64,000 nucleotides of DNA from Hydrocarboniphaga daqingensis. GTDB taxonomy: Bacteria > Pseudomonadota > Gammaproteobacteria > Nevskiales > Nevskiaceae. The number at the start of each line of letters is the position of its first letter. Position 1 is the first letter of the stretch. Location of the stretch: the NCBI RefSeq assembly GCF_900129825.1, contig NZ_FQWZ01000004.1, positions 28,223-92,222 on the forward strand. The letters run 5' to 3'. This document shows positions 33,980 through 44,500 of this stretch, one piece after another. The notes beneath the pieces are model-generated. The model had not been told where the DNA came from and ran no database searches. It worked only from the letters and a program-made list of their open reading frames with translations. The position numbers and the translations under genes were made by a program.

Positions 33980-35227
33980 ATGAACTATCTGTTCATCCAT
34001 CAAACGGTGCCCGGTCAGTACCTGCACCTGATACGGCATCTCGCGCTGGATCCGGCGAACCGCGTCTATTGCATTGGTCAGCGCGTCGGCGTGCCGATTC
34101 CGGGCGTCGAAACCCTGCTTTATGCCGTCGACGGCGCGCTGTCACCTGCCGCTGCCGGCGTCGGCGTCGAGATGGATCGCGCGATCCGCGTTGGTGCGGC
34201 GGTCGCTGATGCGTGCCGGCAGCTCCGAGACCAGTATCGGTTCGAGCCGGCGATCGTCATCGGTCATTCGGGCTGGGGCGAGACCCTGTTCGTCAAGGAT
34301 GTTTTTCCTGGCGCGCCGCTGTTGTCGTACTTCGAGTTCTATTACCACCGGCACGGTGCTGACATCGGCTTTGACCCGGAATACGCATCGGACTTCGCCG
34401 ATCCAGCGCGTCTGCGGGTCCGCAATGGCGTGATCCTGATGTCCGCTGATGCCGCCGACTGGGGCAATACGCCGACACAGTGGCAATGCAGCCTGTTCCC
34501 GCCTGAACTGCGTCAACGGATCACGGTACTGCACGAAGGTGTCGACACCGACGCGCTCAAGCCCGATCCGTCGGCCTGCTTCGATTGGCCCGCGCTTGGC
34601 TTGCAGTTGAAGGCCGAGGACGAAGTGGTGACGTACGCCGCTCGTAATCTGGAGCCATACCGGGGGTTTCACAGTTTCATGCGCGCGGTGCCGCACATCA
34701 TGCGTCGGCGCCCGCGCGCCCAGGTCGTCGTGGTCGGCGGCGACGAGGTCAGCTACGGCACGCCGGCCGCGCCGGGCATGACCTATCGCGAACAACTTCT
34801 TGCCGAGATCGACGGTCAGTACGACCCGCGCCGCCTGCACATGCTGCCGGCTCTTGATCACACGCGCTTCCGTCACCTGCTGCAAATCTCGTCGGCTCAC
34901 GTGTACCTGACGTATCCATTCATTCTGTCGTGGTCCTTCATCGAGGCGATGGCGGCGGGTTGCGCCATCGTCGGGTCATCGACGCCCCCGGTGATGGAGG
35001 TCATGGACGACGAGGTCAGCGGGTTGGCGGTCGACTTCTTCGACGCCGAGCAGATCGCCGACCGCGTCGTCACGCTGCTGAGCGACCAAGCGCTGGCGCG
35101 TCGACTGCGCCGCGCGGCGCGTCAAACCGCCGTGCGCCGCTATGACTTGAAGCGCAAGATCCTGCCGCGCTGGATTAAGCTGTTGCAGGACCTGCAGCGT
35201 GGCCATCGACCGGCTACCGGACACTGA
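33980..35227 (+). CDS. GT4 family glycosyltransferase
   Basis: The 415-residue protein has the GT-B fold. The N-terminal half begins MNYLFIHQTVPGQYLHLIRHLA and includes GHSGWGETLFVKDVFP. The C-terminal donor-binding half has YAARNLEPYRGFHSFMRA, VVVVGGDEVSYG and the motif WSFIEAMAAGCAIVGSSTPPVMEV, with the second Glu of the EX7E pair in the expected place. It probably adds one hexose-type sugar in the cytoplasm. It lies 63 bases after the ChW-like gene and before the exporter genes. Confidence 0.88.
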   Translation: MNYLFIHQTVPGQYLHLIRHLALDPANRVYCIGQRVGVPIPGVETLLYAVDGALSPAAAGVGVEMDRAIRVGAAVADACRQLRDQYRFEPAIVIGHSGWGETLFVKDVFPGAPLLSYFEFYYHRHGADIGFDPEYASDFADPARLRVRNGVILMSADAADWGNTPTQWQCSLFPPELRQRITVLHEGVDTDALKPDPSACFDWPALGLQLKAEDEVVTYAARNLEPYRGFHSFMRAVPHIMRRRPRAQVVVVGGDEVSYGTPAAPGMTYREQLLAEIDGQYDPRRLHMLPALDHTRFRHLLQISSAHVYLTYPFILSWSFIEAMAAGCAIVGSSTPPVMEVMDDEVSGLAVDFFDAEQIADRVVTLLSDQALARRLRRAARQTAVRRYDLKRKILPRWIKLLQDLQRGHRPATGH

Positions 35228-35394
35228 TGCCGCTGCCGTGATGAAGGATCGTCACCTCATGTTGATCTACCCCCGACCGCGCGCTGGTAGCGCTGCTGCC
35301 GATCGCGTCGCCGCGTATGGCGACGTGCCCCCGGCTGCCTCCCTCGTTTCTCTCGCTGACGGGCGCTTTGCCGACCCGGCTGGACTGGTCTCGA

Positions 35395-37632
35395 ATGTCG
35401 TATCGCGCTGACTCCTCTCATTCCGGCGATCAACGCTCGGAAAGCACCTTGATTCACGCGCTGGTTGCCATCGCCCAACAGCACGGTATAGAAGCGCGTT
35501 ACCACGACATCCTGCGTCGCTACGCGCTGCCTCCGGGCGAGCCCGAAACCCGCATCGTGCTGGCGATCGCGCAGGATCTGGGTCTGCGTGCCAAGGCCGT
35601 GCACGTCCGCTATCAGGATCTGACGCGCTTCGAGGGCGCTTTACCGGCCTTGATGCGGGTCGATGGCGGCGGCGCGCTGCTGTTGCGCTCGATCCAGCGC
35701 GATCCGCAGCAGGGCTTGATCGCGCTGGTGCAAGATCCGATGAGCCGCGACAGCGAGCCGCTGGCCGTCGACGAGGCGCGTCTTTCAGGAATCTGGCAAG
35801 GCGAGTTGCTGCTGTTTCGTCGTGGCAGTACGGCCAGCGTCGAAGATGCGCCGTTCGGCCTGTCGTGGCTGATGGCGCAGGTGATGCGCGAGCGGCGCTT
35901 GTTCATCGAGATCGCCGTCGCTGCCACGGTCTGCACGCTTTTCGCGCTGACGCCGCCGTTCATGTTCAAGATCGTGCTCGACCGCGTGCTGGCGAACCAG
36001 TCGATGTCGACGCTCAAGGTGCTTGCCGGCGCAATCGGCTTCGTTCTGGTGTTCGAAGTCGTACTGACCTATCTGCGCCGTGCGCTACTCGAAGTCGCTG
36101 CCACTCGGATCGATACGCGACTGAACCTGTTCATCATGGAGCGCATCTTCAAGCTGCCGATGAGCTTTTTCGAGCGCAATCCGACCGGCCGTATCACCGC
36201 GCAGGTCAGCAAGATCTGGCAAGTACGCAATTTCGTGGTCCAGCAGTTGTTCGGCACGCTGTTCGACGCGGTGCCGTTGATTGGCTTGATTCCGGCCTTG
36301 ATCATTCTCGACTGGCGCTTGGCCAGCTTGGTGATCGCGCTGGCGCTGATCGTCTTCGTCATCGTGATGCTGTTCGTCAAACCGTTGTCGGTGCGATCGA
36401 GCGCGGTGGTTCGCGCCGAACAGAAGCGCAGCGCGCACCTGGTCGAATCCTTGTACGGCATCCGCACGATCAAGGCCCTGGCGATCGAAGGTCGCCGTCG
36501 CCGCGAATGGGATCAGCGTGTTGCCGAATCGATGGAGGCGCGGCTGACGCTGGGCCGCTTCGCGAATCTGCCCAACACCCTGGCGATGCCTTTCGAGCGG
36601 CTGATCTACACCGGGTCGTTCTGTGTTGGTGCGTACATGGCGCTGACGATGAGCGATGCGATGACCGCCGGCTCGCTGGGTGCGTTTGCGATGCTGGCGA
36701 TGCGGGTCGGTCAGCCGCTGATCCAGATCGCCAAGCTGCAGATGGAATACTCGGAGTTCAAGGGCGCACTCGAAGAGCTGGCCTTGGTCATGAATGCGCC
36801 GACCGAAGAAGGGCAGAGCGGCACGGGTACGCGTCAGCCAGTGGTGGGTGCGATCTCGTTCAAGGACGTGCGATTCCGCTACAGCAATGACGCCCCGTAT
36901 GCGCTCGACGGCATCAGCTTCGAACTCAAGCCCGGCATGATGCTGGGCGTGATGGGCCGCAGCGGCTCGGGTAAGACGACGATCACGCGCCTGCTGCAGC
37001 GGTTCAATACCTCGTACGACGGGCTGATCAAGATCGATGGCATCGATCTGCGCGAGATCGATCTGGCTCACTTGCGGCGCAGCGTTGGTGTCGTGCTGCA
37101 AGAGAACTTCCTGTTCTCCGGCACGGTTCGCGACAATATCGCCGCATCGCGTTCGGACGCTTCGTTGGCCGATGTGATTCGCGCAGCCCAGCTCGCAGGC
37201 GCCGAGGAGTTCATCGAGCGGATGCCGCGCGGCTATGACACTTGGCTGCAGGAAGGTGCGAGCAACCTGTCGGGCGGGCAGCGCCAGCGTCTGGTGATCG
37301 CGCGGGCCCTGCTGGCCGATCCGCCGGTACTGCTGTTTGATGAAGCCACCAGCGCGCTCGACGCCGAAAGCGAGGCGATCGTCAACGCCAACCTGCGCCG
37401 CATCGCCCAAGGCCGGACCGTGATCAGTATTTCGCATCGCCTGTCGATGTTGATCGAGGCCGACGCGATCCTGGTACTGGAGCGCGGCAAGCTCTATGAC
37501 ATTGGCACTCACGACGAACTGTTGGCGCGCTGCGATATCTATCAACAGCTGTGGTACCAGCAGAACCGACATATTGAACGCGGCGCCACCAGCGCCGTAC
37601 GGGCTGCCATCAGCCAGGGGCCGTCATCGTGA
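35395..37632 (+). CDS. Type I secretion ABC transporter with C39-like (non-peptidase) domain
   Basis: The 745-residue HlyB-type exporter has a C39-like domain at about residues 15-145, a six-helix transporter domain at about 160-460, and an ATPase domain with GRSGSGKTT near 521, LSGGQRQRL near 624 and LLFDEATSALD after it. In the C39-like domain the catalytic Cys position is occupied by non-Cys residues (STLIHALVAIAQQHG) and the His by Gln (ALVQDPM). It is therefore expected to bind but not cut its cargo, as HlyB does with unfolded cargo. The ATG at 35395 opens the conserved part; no clear ribosome binding site is seen. The stop overlaps the HlyD gene (GTGA). Confidence 0.92.
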   Translation: MSYRADSSHSGDQRSESTLIHALVAIAQQHGIEARYHDILRRYALPPGEPETRIVLAIAQDLGLRAKAVHVRYQDLTRFEGALPALMRVDGGGALLLRSIQRDPQQGLIALVQDPMSRDSEPLAVDEARLSGIWQGELLLFRRGSTASVEDAPFGLSWLMAQVMRERRLFIEIAVAATVCTLFALTPPFMFKIVLDRVLANQSMSTLKVLAGAIGFVLVFEVVLTYLRRALLEVAATRIDTRLNLFIMERIFKLPMSFFERNPTGRITAQVSKIWQVRNFVVQQLFGTLFDAVPLIGLIPALIILDWRLASLVIALALIVFVIVMLFVKPLSVRSSAVVRAEQKRSAHLVESLYGIRTIKALAIEGRRRREWDQRVAESMEARLTLGRFANLPNTLAMPFERLIYTGSFCVGAYMALTMSDAMTAGSLGAFAMLAMRVGQPLIQIAKLQMEYSEFKGALEELALVMNAPTEEGQSGTGTRQPVVGAISFKDVRFRYSNDAPYALDGISFELKPGMMLGVMGRSGSGKTTITRLLQRFNTSYDGLIKIDGIDLREIDLAHLRRSVGVVLQENFLFSGTVRDNIAASRSDASLADVIRAAQLAGAEEFIERMPRGYDTWLQEGASNLSGGQRQRLVIARALLADPPVLLFDEATSALDAESEAIVNANLRRIAQGRTVISISHRLSMLIEADAILVLERGKLYDIGTHDELLARCDIYQQLWYQQNRHIERGATSAVRAAISQGPSS

Positions 37633-39038
37633 ATAAGCTGCCTGCACCGATCGATCGACCGTTGCGCAAAACGCCGCTGCCTCGTTATCGCGAGCGAGAG
37701 TTGGTGGAGCTGGTCAGCGCATTCGAATCGGAGTCGATGGACCTGATCGCGCGCAGTACGCCACGCGCGCAGCGGCCGGTTTTGTACATCGTGATGACGA
37801 TGCTGGTTCTCGCGGTCGTGCTGTGTGCTTTCGTCAAGCTTGATCGCGTCGTGGTCGGGCGCGGCACGGTGCAGCCGGTGGACGGGCAGATCTACGTCTC
37901 GCCGCTGAATGCGGGTGTCGTGCGCTCGGTGCTGGTCAAGGTCGGCGACCGCGTCTTCAAGGGCCAGCCGCTGGCTGAGCTTGATCCCACGTTGACGCGC
38001 GCCGATGTTGCCCAGTTGCAGCAGCGTCTCGACAGCGATGCGGCCCAGGTCGAGCGTCTCGATGCCGAGCATAGCGATCGACCGTACGAACCCGCGTCGC
38101 CGAATCCGTTCGCTGCCGTGCAGCGCGAAATCTGGCTGCAGCGCCAGTCTGAACTGCGGTCTTCTCTGGCCAACTTTGATGCGCAGATCGCCAGCGCCGT
38201 CGCGCTGCTGACCCAGCATCGCCGCGACGCCGAGCAGTACAAGAAGCGGCTTGATCTGGCGGCCGACGTGCTTCACATGTACGAGCCGCTGGTCAAACGC
38301 GGCTACGTGTCGCGCCAGCAGTATCTGGGCGCACGCGATTCGCATGAGGAGATGAGCCGGCTTTATTCCGAGGCGCAGAACCAGATCACCGCTCAGGCCG
38401 AGATCGTGGAATCGGTGCGTGCGCAGAAGGCCGGCTTCGTCCAGAAATGGCGATCCGATGCCGGCGCGCAGCTGGTGACCACGCGCGACGACTACAACGC
38501 CACGCGCGAAAACCTGCAGAAGGCTCAGAAGCTGCTCGATATGTCGGTGCTGACGTCGCCAGCCGAGGCGATCGTCGTCAAGGTCGGCAAGATATCCACC
38601 GGCTCGGTGGCGCAAACCACCAATTTCAGCGATCCCAGCTCGGCGGGCGCGCTGTTCACGCTGGCGCCGGTCGACGCCGCACTCGAAGCGCAGGTTCGGG
38701 TTCCGGCACAGGACGTCGGCTTCATCCGCGTCGGTGACCGCGTCAACCTGAAAGTCGACGCGTACTCCTTCGTTCGCCACGGTCTGGCCCACGGCACGGT
38801 CAAGAGCATCAGCGAAGCCTCGTTCACGACCGATGAGAACAATCAGCCCGTGCCGACCTACTTCAAGGTCGTCGTCGCGATCACCGAGGTCAAGCTGCGC
38901 GGCGTGCCAGACGACTTCCGTCTGATTCCCGGCATGACGGTTTCGGGCGATGTGCTGGTCGGTAGCCGCACGATCCTCAGCTACCTGACCGAGGGCGCGA
39001 TGCGCACCGGCTCGGAGGCGATGCGTGAAGCCGAGTAG
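37629..39038 (+). CDS. HlyD-family membrane fusion protein
   Basis: The 469-residue adaptor of the type I exporter has a cytoplasmic tail, one transmembrane helix at about residues 50-69, a barrel-sandwich motif (GRGTVQPVDGQIYVSPLNAGVVRSVLV) and a long periplasmic coiled coil (about 115-330). The C-terminal beta domain reads VRVPAQDVGFIRVGDRVNLKVDAYSF, close to the classic HlyD signature. It joins the ABC protein to a TolC channel; a tolC gene lies at 55600-56967. GTG start, overlapping the exporter gene by 4 bases. Confidence 0.92.
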   Translation: MNKLPAPIDRPLRKTPLPRYRERELVELVSAFESESMDLIARSTPRAQRPVLYIVMTMLVLAVVLCAFVKLDRVVVGRGTVQPVDGQIYVSPLNAGVVRSVLVKVGDRVFKGQPLAELDPTLTRADVAQLQQRLDSDAAQVERLDAEHSDRPYEPASPNPFAAVQREIWLQRQSELRSSLANFDAQIASAVALLTQHRRDAEQYKKRLDLAADVLHMYEPLVKRGYVSRQQYLGARDSHEEMSRLYSEAQNQITAQAEIVESVRAQKAGFVQKWRSDAGAQLVTTRDDYNATRENLQKAQKLLDMSVLTSPAEAIVVKVGKISTGSVAQTTNFSDPSSAGALFTLAPVDAALEAQVRVPAQDVGFIRVGDRVNLKVDAYSFVRHGLAHGTVKSISEASFTTDENNQPVPTYFKVVVAITEVKLRGVPDDFRLIPGMTVSGDVLVGSRTILSYLTEGAMRTGSEAMREAE

Positions 39039-39065
39039 CGCGGTGGTTGCGATGGTGCCGGCCCG

Positions 39066-41501
39066 ATGAAGGGCCTGATCCAGCGCTGGCTGGGCCGAGA
39101 CCCGGCGCGTCAACTGCAGACGGCGTTGACGCTGATCGACGCCGATCGCTGTGTCGAGGCGGCCGCGTTGCTGCGCCCGTTGGCCGATGCCGGTCACGCT
39201 GCTGCGCAGTGGCACCTGGCCGAGCTGTCGCTGCACGGGCGCGGCATGGTGCAGAACTTCGTCGAAGCCGAACGTCTCCTGTTGCAGGCCGCCAACGCCG
39301 GCGAGATCGACGCCCGGTCGCGACTCGGCGAGTTGTATCTGACCGGCGTTCCACTGAACTCGCAGCCCGAGGCAGCAGACGAGCCCGCGGCGCCAGCGCT
39401 CGATCGGCTGCTGGCATCCAACCGCATCCGCAAAAACCCGGAAACGGCCGCGCATTGGAATCAGTCGGCAGCGGCCGACGGCCATCCGGCGGCGCAGGCG
39501 CGGCTCGGCTATCAACTCGCGACCGGCATCGGCCTGACGCGCGACATCGATGCCGCCGAACATTGGTTTCGCGAATCCGCGACCCGGCAGTGCGTACTCG
39601 GTCAGCTCGGCCTCGGCATGTTGCTATCAGGCAGCTTCGGTGCCCGATCCGACAAAGTCGGCGCCGCGCAGTGGCTGGAAGCGGCGGCGATCAGCGGCGA
39701 CACCCACGCACAGGCCGGGCTGGGCTTGCTGTATCTACATGGTGACGGCGTCGAGCGCGATGCGGCGATGGGCATCCGGCTGATCCGCAATTCGGCCGAG
39801 GCGAACAACCCGCTCGGCATGTACTACCTCGGCGAGGCCCACCGGATCGGTCAGGGCGTCGTAAGTGACGCGGCGGAATCCGAAACCTGGCTGCGACGCG
39901 CCAGCGCGCGCGGCCATCAGCTGGCGACGCTGTCGCTGATCAAGCTGCTGACCGCACCGGATCGCCCCGACTCGCACACCGCGGGCGCCGCACTGTGCCG
40001 CCAAGCAGCCGATCAGGGCATCGCCGAAGCGCAGCACTTGCTTGCGCATTTGTACTTCGATGGCAAAGGGCTGCCGCGCAGCGCCACCCAAGCCGTGGTG
40101 TGGGCGCAGAAGGCAGCACAGCAGCACCATGCTGGCGCACTGGAATTTCTGGCCGTGATGCGGCTCAACGGCCACGGTCTGGACCGCGATCCCGCCGTCG
40201 CCGTCGAGTTGCTGCAGCAGGCGGCGGAGCTGGGCTCGCGCGCCGCACATTACCGGCTTGGCTCGCTCGCTCAGCAAGGCCTGGGCATGCCGCGATCGAT
40301 CGCAACCGCGCTGCTTCATCTGAGGGCGGCGGCCGAATTGGGATCGGCCGAGGCCTGGCTGGCGATCGGACAATTGCACGCCGACGCATCCGCTGACGAT
40401 CCGAGCCTCAGCGCCGATGCGGCGCCGGGCTGCCTGGAGCGCGCCGTCGAATTGGGCAGTGGCGATGCCGCCTGCCATCTGGCCTCGCTGTACTTGCGCG
40501 GCGTCGGCGTGCAGCAGGACCGCGAACGCGGCATCGCCCAGCTGACCGAGCTGGCCCGCGACGGCAGCGCGCTGGCGGCCTGGATGCTGCACCAGCACTA
40601 CGATGACGCATCGGTGACCGCATCGACGGCGGAGTCCGATGCGGCGCACTGGTTGGCGCGCGCGGCGCATCTGGGCAGTCCGCCGGCGTGGCTACGCGTC
40701 GTGCAGTGGTGGGACGCCGACCGCGACCCGGGACTGAGCCGCGCCGAGCTGGTTGCCGAGCTTCAAGCTCGCGCCCACGACGCCCATCAGACCGTCGCCC
40801 AATACCTGCTCGGCGCTCTGCTGCTGGACCCGTCTCACGACACGGCGGACATCGAGGCCGGCCTGCATTGGCTGGAGCGCGCGGCCCAAGCCGGCGACGT
40901 CAACGCGCAACTGCGACTGGGCGAGTACTGGGAGCGTCAAACCGACTCGACAGAGGCGACCGCTGCAGCGGCCGACTGGTATCAGAAAGCGGCCGCGCAA
41001 GGCAGCCTGCCGGCGATCGTGGCGCTGGCTCGTCTCCAGCCGGTGGGTGAGGCGGCGCCGGCCGACCGTCTGGCCGACGTGCTACCGACCTGGCAACGCG
41101 CTGCCGAGCGCGGGGATGCAGTGGCGCAGCGGGTGCTGGGTTACCTGTATCTGAAGGGCATCGCGTTGGAAGCCTCGCAGCCGCAGGCGCTGTATTGGTT
41201 CGAGCAGGCCAGCGCCCAAGGCGACCGGCCGGCGCAGGTCGCGCTGGGCGGATTGCGGGTCCAGATGCTTTCGGACCCCGCCAGCGTCGAGCACGGCGCG
41301 GCGCTGCTGCGCCAAGCCGCCGACGCCGGCTACGCCGATGGCGAATTCAACTGGGGCGTTTGTCTGATGCGCGGCTTGGGCACGCCGGTCGATATCGACC
41401 GTGGCCGCGACTACCTGCGCCGCGCGGCACGCCGTGGCCATGCGCAAGCACAGCGCGCGCTGGCCGATCTGCAACGCGCGCTGCCGCCCCGCAGCGCCTG
41501 A
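39066..41501 (+). CDS. Large Sel1-repeat protein
   Basis: The 811-residue protein is built almost wholly of about 20 Sel1-type helical repeats, with units such as AQAGLGLLYLHGDGVERD, CHLASLYLRGVGVQQD and GEFNWGVCLMRGLGTPVD. No signal peptide or membrane segment is visible (start MKGLIQRWLGRDPARQ), so it is probably cytoplasmic. Sel1 solenoids serve as protein-binding scaffolds. Placed 27 bases after hlyD and 6 before the second GT2-GT4 gene, it may hold glycosyltransferases or cargo near the exporter. Some repeats are degenerate in the middle. Confidence 0.85.
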   Translation: MKGLIQRWLGRDPARQLQTALTLIDADRCVEAAALLRPLADAGHAAAQWHLAELSLHGRGMVQNFVEAERLLLQAANAGEIDARSRLGELYLTGVPLNSQPEAADEPAAPALDRLLASNRIRKNPETAAHWNQSAAADGHPAAQARLGYQLATGIGLTRDIDAAEHWFRESATRQCVLGQLGLGMLLSGSFGARSDKVGAAQWLEAAAISGDTHAQAGLGLLYLHGDGVERDAAMGIRLIRNSAEANNPLGMYYLGEAHRIGQGVVSDAAESETWLRRASARGHQLATLSLIKLLTAPDRPDSHTAGAALCRQAADQGIAEAQHLLAHLYFDGKGLPRSATQAVVWAQKAAQQHHAGALEFLAVMRLNGHGLDRDPAVAVELLQQAAELGSRAAHYRLGSLAQQGLGMPRSIATALLHLRAAAELGSAEAWLAIGQLHADASADDPSLSADAAPGCLERAVELGSGDAACHLASLYLRGVGVQQDRERGIAQLTELARDGSALAAWMLHQHYDDASVTASTAESDAAHWLARAAHLGSPPAWLRVVQWWDADRDPGLSRAELVAELQARAHDAHQTVAQYLLGALLLDPSHDTADIEAGLHWLERAAQAGDVNAQLRLGEYWERQTDSTEATAAAADWYQKAAAQGSLPAIVALARLQPVGEAAPADRLADVLPTWQRAAERGDAVAQRVLGYLYLKGIALEASQPQALYWFEQASAQGDRPAQVALGGLRVQMLSDPASVEHGAALLRQAADAGYADGEFNWGVCLMRGLGTPVDIDRGRDYLRRAARRGHAQAQRALADLQRALPPRSA

Positions 41502-41507
41502 GTCCGC

Positions 41508-44500
41508 GTGCCCGCGACGACACCGACCCCGTCCATGTCCCGACGTCGCACGGCGGCGATGCCGCTACAGGTTCAGGTCGAGCGCATCGACTACGGCGAC
41601 GGTTTTGCGATCGTCGACGGCTGGGTGTTGGCGCCGATTGCGTTCTTCAGTTCGGCAGCGAGCGATGTGTCGTTGGCGACGGCCGATGCGTCGCCGCAAC
41701 GCGTGGCCTTTGGCTTCGAACGGGCCGACGCTGCCGCGTCAGCGATGACCGTCGCCAAGTCGATGCGCGCCGTGCTGCGCGGCCACTGGGCGATCGGTGA
41801 CATCGACGCGCTGCAATTGCGGGGGCAGGGCTGGCAGTTGGCCGCCTCGCTCGACGGCGCGGCGCATACCGCTTTCGCGGCACAGGGGCTGATCGAGCAG
41901 TTCGACGACGAACGGCTCAGCGGCTGGGTGTTCGATCCTGCCGCCGTCATCGGGACCGCCAAGCTGCAATTGCAGCTGGCCGGCCAAGCGCGAGTCGATG
42001 TCACGCTGACCCAGCCGCGGCCGGAGCTTTCATTCCTGTGGCCCGATCAGGCGCCCGTGTACGGCTTCCAGATCGGCTGGCCGGACCTGCTGCGCGCCTT
42101 GCGCGGCTGCGATCACGAATTCGCACTCGACGCGCAATGGCCGCTGGACGTGGTGCTGACCTCGTCCGGTCGCGAACTGCATCGCAGCTTGATCCAGTAC
42201 GCGCCGGACACGCGCGGGCGGCTCGAGCGGATCGACGCCGGCCGAGCGCGCGGCTGGGCGGTGGACGCGACGACGCCGGATCGGCCGGTGCGGCTGGAGT
42301 TCTGGGTCGATGGCGCGCGCTATCACGAAGTCCTGGCGCAGGAGCCGCGTGGTGATCTGGCCGCGCGCGGCATCAGCGACAACGGTGGTGGCTTTGTTGT
42401 GGGACTGCCGCTGGGCGCGTCCGACATGGCGGCCAGCGTGCCGATCGCGATCCGCCGTCTCGGTGTGGTCGCCGTACTCGGTCAGGCCGACTTGCCCACG
42501 ACCGCGTTGCCGCGCGCAGCTCGCGACAGTCGGCTGCTGCTGGCGCAGTTGCCGCAACGCGGTGCCGATACCGCAGCAGGCATCGCGATCGTCGTGCCGA
42601 TCTTCAATGCGCGCGACGATGTCGAGAAATGCATCGAAGCCGTGCTGCGGGTCACCGCCGTCCCCGCGTGCCGACTGCTGCTGATCGACGATGCCAGCAC
42701 CGACCCGGCCATCGGCGTCCTGCTCGACCGCTACGACGGACGACCCGGCGTCGAGGTCCATCGCAATGGCGTCAATCGCGGCTACACCGCGACCGTCAAC
42801 CGGGGCTGCCTGCTGGCCGGTGATGCCGACGTGGTGCTGCTCAATTCCGATACCGAAGTGTCGACCGGTTGGCTCGAAAGCTTGCGGATCGCCGCCTATC
42901 ACCATCGGCGCGTGGCCACGGTGACCGCCTTGTCGAACAATGCCGGCGCTTTTTCGGTGCCCGAGATCGGCGTCGACAATCGCTTGCCGGATGGCTGGAG
43001 TGTCGACGACGTGGCGCGCGCAGCGCGCCAGGCCTCGCTGGGCTTGTATCCGTCGGTGCCGACCGGCAATGGCTTTTGTTTGTACATCCGCCGCGACGCG
43101 CTGCGTTGCGTGGGCGGATTCGACGAGCAGGCGTTTCCGCGCGGCTACGGCGAGGAGAACGACTTCTGCATGCGTGCGGAGCGCGCCGGTTATCTGAATC
43201 TGGTCGACGACCGCAGCTATGTCTATCACCGACGTTCCGCCAGCTTCGGTGACCAGAAGCAAAGCCTGTACGAATCGGGGCGTCAGGTCGTCGAAGCGCG
43301 ATATCCGGAGTACCAGAAGCGCGTCGGCGTCTTCCATAACGATCCATCGTTTCTGAGCCTGCGCTGGCGAATGCGCCGCGAGCTGAGCCGGCACCGTGCG
43401 GCGCAGACGCGCCCGCGGCCGCGACTACTGTTCGTGATCTCGACGCAGACCGGCGGCACGCCGCAAACCAATCGCGACTTGATGGATGCGCTGGCGGACC
43501 GCTACGACCCCTGGTTACTGCGCTGCGACAGCCAAGTGATGGAGCTGTCGCGACTGGTCGGCGGCGAGCTGCGTCGCGTCGAATCGCATGGCTTGCGCCA
43601 GCGCTTGTCGATCAGCCTGCATCGCGCCGACGACTACGACGACCAGCTTGCCGACTGGCTGGTGCGCCACGCGATCGAGCTGGTCCATGTGCGTCACATC
43701 GCCTGGCACGGCTTGGGCCTGACCCAGGTCTGCCGCTTGTTGCAGATTCCGGTCGTGTTTTCGTTCCACGATTTCTACACGGTGTGCCCGACGATCAAGC
43801 TGCTCGATGCTCAGGGCCGACACTGCGCCGGCCGCTGCACCGACGCGCTGGCCGACTGCAGCGCCGAGCTGTGGCCGGCATCAAGCGTACCGCCGTTGAA
43901 GGGCCGCTTCATTCATCGCTGGCGCGAGATGATGCAAGCCATGCTGGCCGACGTGGACGCCTGCGTCACGACATCGCCGGCGGCACGCGATCAACTGCTG
44001 TCGATCTATCCGCCGTTGGCGCAGCGACCGTTCAAGGTGATCGCGCACGGCCGCAGCTTCGATCGCTTCGACGCGCTGGCGGCGGCGCAGCGCCGCGGCG
44101 AGCCGCTGCGCGTGCTGGTACCGGGCAATATCTCGCTGGCCAAGGGGGCACAGCTGATCGCCGACGTGGCGCAGCGGCTGCCGGCAGGGCAGCTGGAGTT
44201 TCACCTGCTCGGCGATCCCGGCATCGTGCCGTCCGGGCCCAATGTCGTGCTGCACGGCAAATACCAGCGCGGCGACTTCCACGACAAGGTCGCGGCGATC
44301 GGCCCGCATATCGGTGCCGTGCTGTCGATCTGGCCCGAAACCTACTGCCACACGCTGACCGAGATGTGGGCCTGCGGCTTGCCGGTGGCGGCGTTCGACA
44401 TCGGCGCCGTCGGTGAGCGGATCGCGGCGCATGGCGGCGGTTGGTTGCTGCCGTTGGGCCTGGATGCCGATGCGCTGGCCGCGCGTCTGTTGGCGCTGAA

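Noticed and set aside
35395..37632. Double-glycine bacteriocin exporter (active C39 peptidase)
   Set aside because: The catalytic Cys and His positions are not Cys and His, so the leader-cutting class does not fit.
37542..39563. 673-codon minus-strand frame across the HlyD gene
   Set aside because: This is a shadow frame in GC-rich DNA; the HlyD product on the plus strand has clear family motifs and overlaps the exporter gene correctly.
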